In this document: in pieces, positions 1 through 7,000 of the stretch
How positions within the stretch are numbered: position 1 is the stretch's first letter
Layout of the letters: every line of letters begins with the position of its first letter
From: CAZXSK01 sp964642855
GTDB taxonomy: Bacteria > Planctomycetota > Phycisphaerae > SM23-33
Assembly: GCA_964642855.1 (NCBI GenBank)
Contig: CAZXSK010000105.1
Span: 1 to 7,252 of the forward strand
DNA: 7,252 nucleotides
Reading direction: 5' to 3'
Position numbers and translations under genes: made by a program
The notes under the pieces: generated by a model
Seen by the model: only the letters and a program-made list of their open reading frames with translations
What the model was told of the DNA's origin: nothing
The model's database searches: none

Positions 1-907
1 AGGCCGACCAGCGGTCAGAGTTCAGAATGCCGCTGAACGTCTCGCCTAGCATCTCTCGGGCCACTTTTCCCCCGCGACTGCCCCGAATGAGGAATACTGT
101 CACCAGAGAAGTAGCTGCTACCCATAGCCAGGCTTTCTGGTTGGCCTCTCGCCAGCCCGTCTCATCCATATGAACTACTGGCTGCTCTTTAACATACTCG
201 CGAGCTTCCTCGACAGGCTCACTGAGGGCCTCACTGGAGCGTTGCTCCAGCGCACAGATGGAGCCCCCGCTGATGTCAGCCTGGAAGAAATCTCCCATCA
301 CCTCTGCCGTGTCTCGCTTGCTCAACCGGTAGCGACCGGTCAACAGGGACACCATGGCTTGCCGGCGGGGGCCAAAGGCTCCTTGAGGGACGCCAGATGG
401 AATTTCGGCGCAGGTCTCGGTACCACATTCTGGACAAGACAAAGCGTGCAGGCGGTACTCGACGACCTCGGCTATCACAGGAGGAATCTCAGTGACCTGA
501 TGGCGGTACGGTTCTGGGTCTTGCCCTTCCAGAGCCTGCCCACACTTGCGACAGCTCTCGGGTTTGATGTCATGACTCTCTTTGACTTGCTCTACCGCCA
601 CCAGCTTCCGAGTCGTGCCCTTATGTCCAGGTTGTCCTCCTGGCTTGCGTTTACTCTTGCTTTGCTGGCGTGGCTTCGGAGGAACGTCAGGCCCATCGCT
701 GGACGGAGGCTGCGAGGAATTGCGCGAGTTGCGGTTGCCCCGCTTTCGCAGGGCAGATAGCGCTGTCTCAAGTTCCTGTACGCGGACAATCAATGCCAGA
801 ACAAACTCCTGAACGGCTGGTGGAGTTTGAACCCACTCTTGCGCGGAAAAGACTGTTTGCTCTGGATAAGTTTCCTGAATCATAGGGCTACTATACCGTA
901 CCTTCAT
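1..907 (-). CDS. IS66-family transposase (TnpC-type, DDE), C-terminus cut by the window edge
   Basis: This is the transposase that would cut and rejoin the ends of the surrounding insertion sequence. The frame is open from an ATG at 907-905 to the left edge, giving 302 complete residues; IS66 TnpC proteins are usually about 450-550, so the C-terminal part lies outside. Counting from 907, a leucine-rich, probably coiled N-terminus leads into the family signature NSRNSSQPPSSDG and then KPGGQPGHKG. A zinc-finger-like region follows, with CxxC pairs at Cys119/122 and Cys158/161. The DDE domain begins with GAFGPRRQA and includes GRYRLSKRDTAEVMGDFF. Asp248 in HMDETGW is the first catalytic acid and Asp298 in SDRWSA is probably the second; the glutamate is off-window. 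A second in-frame ATG at 883-881 is an equally possible start, since neither has a clear Shine-Dalgarno sequence. No frameshift or stop is seen, so the visible part looks intact. Family assignment is secure; activity cannot be judged. Confidence 0.93.
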   Translation of the reverse strand, partial: MKVRYSSPMIQETYPEQTVFSAQEWVQTPPAVQEFVLALIVRVQELETALSALRKRGNRNSRNSSQPPSSDGPDVPPKPRQQSKSKRKPGGQPGHKGTTRKLVAVEQVKESHDIKPESCRKCGQALEGQDPEPYRHQVTEIPPVIAEVVEYRLHALSCPECGTETCAEIPSGVPQGAFGPRRQAMVSLLTGRYRLSKRDTAEVMGDFFQADISGGSICALEQRSSEALSEPVEEAREYVKEQPVVHMDETGWREANQKAWLWVAATSLVTVFLIRGSRGGKVAREMLGETFSGILNSDRWSA

Positions 908-925
908 TTGAATATCGTTAGAGAG

Positions 926-931
926 ATATTA
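926..931 (-). promoter_or_regulatory. Possible -10 box for the transposase gene
   Basis: The minus strand carries TAATAT at 931-926, close to the TATAAT consensus and about 19 bases upstream of the ATG at 907, or 43 upstream of the ATG at 883. The position 17 bases further upstream (TCTCGC) does not resemble a -35 box. If this is the true promoter, the short leader would favour the start at 883. The call rests only on the hexamer and its location inside the element end. Confidence 0.25.
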
Positions 932-958
932 GAAATTGATCAGAATCGGCGAGAGAGT

Positions 959-976
959 ACCCCCCTGAACGCTTAC
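959..976 (-). repeat. Putative terminal inverted repeat of the IS66-family element
   Basis: Read on the minus strand from 976 the sequence is GTAAGCGTTCAGGGGGGT. It starts with the GTAA typical of IS66 ends and sits just upstream of the transposase gene. The matching repeat at the opposite end is outside the window, so the exact length of the inverted repeat is unknown. Confidence 0.6.
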
Positions 977-1012
977 CTACAAAGAATATCAAATCACTAA
1001 CTTGGGCATAAG

Positions 1013-1048
1013 AAAAGTACCATGCCCATTCGAGGACATGGTACTTTT
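1013..1048 (-). terminator. Rho-independent terminator for the large protease gene (symmetric, possibly bidirectional)
   Basis: A perfect 12-bp inverted repeat, AAAAGTACCATG at 1013-1024 and its exact complement at 1037-1048, encloses a 12-base loop. It lies 24 bases past the TAA stop of the large minus-strand gene. In the minus direction the stem runs into TTTTCTTAT, a moderate U-tract. In the plus direction it is followed by a longer T run (1045-1050), so it could also stop plus-strand transcription, although no plus-strand gene is seen to the left. Confidence 0.8.
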
Positions 1049-1072
1049 TTCAAGCCGATGAACATCAAACAG

Positions 1073-4000
1073 TTATGAACTTTTCATCACAAGGGGTAAG
1101 AAAATTCGGTAGTCGGTCTGTGTTTCTGGACGGTAATACGCGCCGTTGTTATCGTCTACCAACACATTCCCCACTTTATCCACCACCTGAACGAAGAATT
1201 CGGTATTCCCGTTAGCGGGGAAATCTCCTTTCCACCCCTCTGTAGTAGCCGTGAGGGCAACACTAGACCAGACCCCACTCCCGTCGGTGTAGGCAATGAC
1301 AACGGCTTCAATATCGGAGGCATCTGTTGCCTGCACGCTGATGTGCGCGGTATGCCCATCGCTATAACACTCCGTGTCGCTGATAGTAGGCGCGGTCCAA
1401 TCATCGGAGGTAGGGTGATAGTAGATGGCCCAGTGTACCTTGTCGTACAACCGCTGCGCTTGAGTGTTGGGATTATATTGCCCTAGTATGGCCACCGCGC
1501 GCCCGCCGGCATTCAGACGGTTAAATTCATGAATAGTCGGCGGATACCAATTGGGCGCGGTGAATTCTGGTTCAGGGGCAGCATCAGCCAATCCGGTAGT
1601 CATGGTGAATGCTTGCTCAACGACCGGGTTGAAGCTGACGATGTCGGTGTAGATGCCCCCCATAAAGACAATCCCATGCGGTTGGGTGCCTGGGAATAAC
1701 GCTTCTGCGCTGTATTTCGGTTGGATGGGCGCGCCGTTATCGCTTTGAATTATACCGCCTAAACTATAGTACGTACCATATTCGGTCGGCTCTGCCAAAA
1801 ACATGGGGAACTCGAACAAGTGCTCACTCTTTGTTAATCCGTCCGCGAGCGGGATGATTTGAGTTTGCACTTGTACCTCCGCGTAAGGGTCAGGTTGACT
1901 CTGGAACGCCGCGTTCGTCGGGGTTTCGTAACGGTACATCGGCAAGCCGTATAGTGTGCTCTCAATCATTATCTTCTCGTCGTAATAGTCAAACGACCGT
2001 TCCTTGAGATAGTATTCGCGCTTGGCTACCGCGAGAGCCTGACCGGGAGTAGCTTCTTGTCCATAAACCATTTGCGCGGTGAAATTAACCATCAGTTGCT
2101 CCGACAATCCTATACTACTCCCATATCCCCACCCGTAGCCGGTATTGGCGACGTAGTTAGCGCCCAGACTGACGAGCGCCTGCGCAGTGTCCAGCGGCTC
2201 GTGAGAGTTGGTTTCCGGTACGTTCAATCCCGAATGGCAGCCGACGGTGTAGAACAGGACGCGCGTGTGGTCAGCCGCCGCTGCCAGTACATCAGCGGAA
2301 TAGACCTGCCCGGAAGGTGCCCCGATGGCGTAGTGATGCGCATGGCCATTGATGGAAACCAGAGCGTGGCGCGAGTTCAACACTCCGGCGCGGAAATCGT
2401 CGCTGCTCCACGACTCGCCGATGAGCCGACTGTCGGCGGCAATGTTATCATCTCTGAGGGTGTGATACATTTCCCGCGCTCCATCTTGCACGAAATCATA
2501 GGCGGTGACAATGCTCTCGGAGACTTCAATGACATTGTCTGCGAGGAAGGTGTTAACCTGCGAGATAATCTCGGTGGGGGTCTCAATCAACCGCCCGATG
2601 GCGCGGTCAGGAATATAGAGATCATGCCCATCCCAGCAGTGTTCAGTGGTCATCTCCTGCCAACAGTCGTCGGGGACCGTAGGTTCTTCGTCAACGTAGT
2701 AGTCGTCAGTCAGGCTCATATCATCATCCAACGCCGCGCCAGTAGTGCCGTCGGCATCTGTATAACGATAGCGGCTTTCTGGCATTCCGGTCTGGTCGAG
2801 CACGCGGCGGAAGGGGATGACGCGGTCGTCGCCCACGATAACGACGTACTCTACGTCGGGATACTCCGTCAACTGCGTAGTGATGACCTCTTTGATAGCG
2901 GCGGCTACGGCGTTCGCCGCGGCGGTGTCCGTGAGATGGTCATTCCAATAGGCATAAGCTGCGCGCACCGCGGTATCGTCCTCTACTTGGATTACCAGAC
3001 CCATTACCGCCGCGTGCGCTTTCAATTCATCTAGTTTGTTCAGCAGTTCTGTCGCCACGGTCGCGCCGTAGAGGTCCTCAATCTTCTGCCGATTGACCAA
3101 GATGAGGGTGCTTACTTCTGCTGGCTCTGGAGCCTCTACGACGAGGGTGCGAGTCACTGTGGGCGACCATTCTCCCTCATCGTCTTGCGCGCGCAGATAG
3201 ATAATGCAAGTTCCTGTCGCTAGCTCTGCGGCGGGACGGGAGAAGTTTTGTTCTGCGCTGAGGAAGCCATCGCAACTGGAGCGCCATTCGTAAGCTACGA
3301 TAGCCGCGCCATCCTCATCGTTATCCTCAGCAGAACCGTAGAACTCGATGACGTCCTGCCCGGGAATAGCCGGGTCGGGCTGTGAAGCGTACCAAATGTC
3401 CTCAATCGTGGTGGTGGGCGGGCTAACTTGGAGGGTGTGCATAGTCATCAATAGGGTGTACGGCGTCCCGCTGTACGCGCCCTCGAAGCCGCGCACTTCC
3501 ACGTACCACCAGCCCACTGCGTCCGCGTCCACGGTAAATTCCACCGTCTCCACGCCCCCCGAATGCCGCGCTTCCCCAGAGTGCCGCGCCTCGCCGATGT
3601 CGCCCGCACAGGCGTCGTATATATATAGGTCATAATCCACGTCGGCGGGTACGGTCAACGTAATCCACACGGTAGTATCCGGGGTGTCCACATTGAATTT
3701 ATAGAAATCTGTGTCCGCCGCGCTGCTGATGTATGAGGTGTAGACTTCATTGGCGGTGATACCGTGTGCGTAGTCGCAGTTATCGTTGGGTTCGTGGGTA
3801 TCCACCTGCGCGGTCAGCGTGTACGGCGTGGTGCTGTGCGCGCCCTCAAAGCCGCGCACTTCCACGTACCACCAGCCCACTTCGTCCGCGTCCACGGTAA
3901 ATTCCACCGTCTCCACGCCCCCCGAATGCCGCGCTTCCCCAGAGTACCGCGCCTCGCCGATGTCGCCCGCACAGGCGTCGTATGTATATAGATCATAATC

Positions 4001-7000
4001 CACGTCGGCGGGCACGGTCAGAGTGATGTTCACGTCGGTATCCGGTCCGCTAACGAAGATTTGGTAGAAGTCCCGGTCCGCCGCGCTGCTGATGTATGAG
4101 GTGTAGGGGATGCTGGCGGTGATGGTGTAAGCCTCAACGCAGGCGTCGTTGGGTTCGTGGGTGTCGGGCGCGGTGGGCGGGGTGAATTCGAAGAGGAATA
4201 GTCCGCTATCCCCGCCATCAGCGTAAATGTAATTCCCGATTATGGCTATCTCATAGATATATTCTGGGGCACCGTAGTAACCAACTTCAATCGGCGCGAT
4301 GGGGTCGGTTACATCTAATATTCGCAAACCACCGAGGTGCGTGTCTGCAACGTAGAGATAGGGATCCGCTATTGCTATGCGCCCGGGGGAGCAGTTATAA
4401 GAACCTACCTCGCTTGGCTCTGAGGGGGTACTTATATCGACTATCTCCAACTGACTCGTGGCGATATAGACATAATCTCCCGCTATTTGTATAGCCTTGG
4501 GCCGGAACAGACTATCATAATGTCCTACTTCAACCGGAGTGGGCCGATGTGTAGTTATGTCAATTACTCGCAAGCCATCTTGACCGTTGGCGATGTAAGC
4601 GTAACCCTCCGCTATAACTATTGCACTTGCACCGGCTTCTCCTGACGGCGGTACGTGGTAGGCTCCTACCTCAGAGGGCGCGGTGGGATTACTCACATCT
4701 ATCACCCGCATCCAATAATCCTTTGACACCCCCCATATATCATAATAATATATACACTCCAGGATGTAAGCATAATCCCCTGCTACAGCTACGTCAAAGA
4801 CTCTTCCGGATATATCATCGTAATATCCTAATTCTGTGGGAGTGATAGGGTTACTCGCATCTACTATCCGTAAGCCAGCGTCACCATCAGCGATGTAGAC
4901 GAAGGTCTCTGTCACGACTATCTTGTAGATACCTCCTGGTGGGGTCCAGGAGCCTATACTAATCGGCGCGGTAGGATTGCTCATGTCCATGATTTGTAGA
5001 TACTTCCCACCGAAATAGGCGCGGTTTCCCACTATCTCTATGTTTATAGAAGTCATTAGTGTGTCGTAGGAACCCATCCGTGTGGGGGTTACAGGATTGC
5101 TCACGTTCACTGTCTGCAAGCCGCCCAAATCGTTAGCGAGGTAGGCATAGTCTCCGACTACCGCTATGTCCCCGGCATATATCGTAGTATCATAAGCCCC
5201 CACCTCAGTGGGATTTGCCGGGTTGCTCACATTCATCACGCGCAACCAACTATTCCACCCTTCTGTTGAATAATAATTAGCAATGACATAGAGATAGCTC
5301 CCTCCCATTGCCAAGTCTGCCGCCGGGGTATCGTAATATCCCACTTCAGTAGGGGAGGTGGGAATACTTACGTCTACAACGCGCAAGCCATCACAGGCAA
5401 TGTAAGCGTAGTTCCCCACTATCGTCACGGCGTTGGCGTCATAGTCTGATAAAACTGCTATCTCAACGGGGATTGTGGGTACACTGACATCAATCACGCG
5501 CACCCCTGTGCTGCTCGCGATGTAAACGTAATTCCCCGCTACTGCTACGTCTCCAGCATATGATATAGCGTAGTATCCCAATCTGATAGGTGCTGATGGT
5601 GTACTTACATCAAGCACTTGCAGGCTGTGATCATCGGAAACGTAAGCGTAATTGCCTTCAATCACTACGGCGCGGGCGCATCCCGGCGTGGCGTAATATC
5701 CCACTTCAGTTGGGTTAGCAGGATCGCTTACATCTACCATATGCAAACCGTAAAGTGCAATGGCGTGATAATCTTCAGCGACTACATAGGCATAGTTACC
5801 GGCTATTGTCACATCATTCACAATACCGGGCAAAATCGCCGCGCCGACGCGCGTGGGGTGGGCGAGGTCTGAGATGTCCAAGATAGCTAATTCCCTACCA
5901 AAACCGATATAGGCGTAATCGTCCTCTATAGCCACAGCATAGGATGGTCCTCCCCAATGATTTACCAATTCCACATTCTCCGAGACGATACCATTATCAT
6001 TTGGTTTGATGTCTGCTGCCTGCACTTGTAGGTTATACGGCGTCTCGCTATACGCCCCCGCGTAGCCGCTTACGAGCACGTACCACCAGCCCACTTCACT
6101 CGTCTCCAACATGAACCCGGCGGTCTCCACGCCCCCCGTCTGCCGCGTCGCGCCCGAATAGCGCGCTCCACCCGCACACGCGTCGTAGATATAGAGGTCA
6201 TAATCCACGCCGTCGGGGATGGTCAGGGTGATATAGACTGTGGATTCGGGCGCACCGAGGTAGACGCGGTAATAATCCGTGTCCGCCGCGCTGCTGATGT
6301 ATGAGGTGTAGGGGGTATTGGCGGAGATGGTGTGAGCCTCAGCGCAGGTATCGTTGGGTTCGTCGGTGTCGGGAGGCGGGGGTGGCTCTTCTCCCCAGAT
6401 ATATTTGAGATCCTTGGTGGTCTTGTCGTAATAACTGATATGCGGATGTCCCATGCTATCCAGCGCGAGGGAAAAATGTGTTCTTGCAATATTTCCCACC
6501 GTTTCTCCTACCGTTTCGATGTGCCACTGTGTCCCATCGTAGTAAGCGTATTTCAAAGCATCGTTGTCAGAATAGGCATCGTCGTCAGAATAGCAAATGT
6601 GCGGCTGCTCTGTGCTATCCAGTGCGAGAGAGGTGTCGTAATGATACAGCTCTACAGCAGCTACATTATCCATTATTTGCCATGTTCCATCATAATGAGC
6701 ATATCTCAACTCATCATAACCACGATAACTGATGTGAGGACGGTCCGCGCTATCCAGCACGAGAGAAGAACCTGCACCCAAAGAGCTGTCAATATCCACA
6801 AACTCAATCTGCCACTGCGCTCCATCGTAGCGCGCATACTTCAGGTAAGTCCCCTCAGTTTTATAGCTGATGTGCGGATACCCTGCGCTGTCCAGAGCGA
6901 GAGAGGCAAACTGTCCCCCGGTATCATCCACCGTTTCAATTTGCCACTGTGCGCCATCGTAATAGGCATACTTCAAATCGTAATCATAATCGCTGGGAGG

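Larger units (their letters stand above)
1..976 (-). mobile_element. IS66-family insertion sequence, one end plus most of the transposase gene
   Basis: The transposase is followed outward by a stretch whose minus strand reads GTAAGCGTTCAGGGGGGT inward from position 976. IS66-family elements are known to begin with GTAA-type terminal inverted repeats and to make 8-bp target duplications, so 976 is the likely outer boundary and 977-984 (CTACAAAG) the likely target-site copy. Only about 70 bases separate this end from the transposase start. There is therefore no room for the tnpA and tnpB accessory genes that lie upstream of tnpC in classic IS66 elements, and the element resembles the transposase-only ISBst12-type group. 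The other end and the second target copy are beyond position 1, so the boundary cannot be confirmed here. Confidence 0.8.
3446..4165 (-). other. Tandem PPC domains 2 and 3
   Basis: Residues 995-1114 and 1116-1234 each begin D-T-H-E-P-N-D and include ISSAAD, VDYDLY-x-YDACAGDIGEAR, HSGGVETVEFTVDAD and VGWWYVEVRGFEGA. The offset between them is exactly 121 codons. Each has a Cys pair 56 residues apart (1003/1059 and 1124/1180). They sit between the LVIVD propellers and the PKD/Ig plus protease module, a usual place for PPC domains in secreted peptidases. Confidence 0.88.

Noticed and set aside
170..760. Plus-strand open frame of 196 codons
   Set aside because: It lies entirely antisense to the clearly recognisable IS66 transposase and its translation shows no known motif.
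908..1072. Possible small gene or ncRNA between the transposase and the protease gene
   Set aside because: The strip is accounted for by the IS end, the terminator hairpin and A/T-rich spacer; no start codon with a plausible ribosome site and frame was found.
2057..3034. Plus-strand open frame of 325 codons
   Set aside because: It is antisense to the C25 protease domain, where the minus frame carries the conserved motifs; it has no recognisable family and arises from the codon composition of the real gene.
3456..4019. Paired small open frames on both strands with near-identical translations
   Set aside because: They are alternate-frame readings of the duplicated PPC 2/PPC 3 DNA, not a duplicated small gene.
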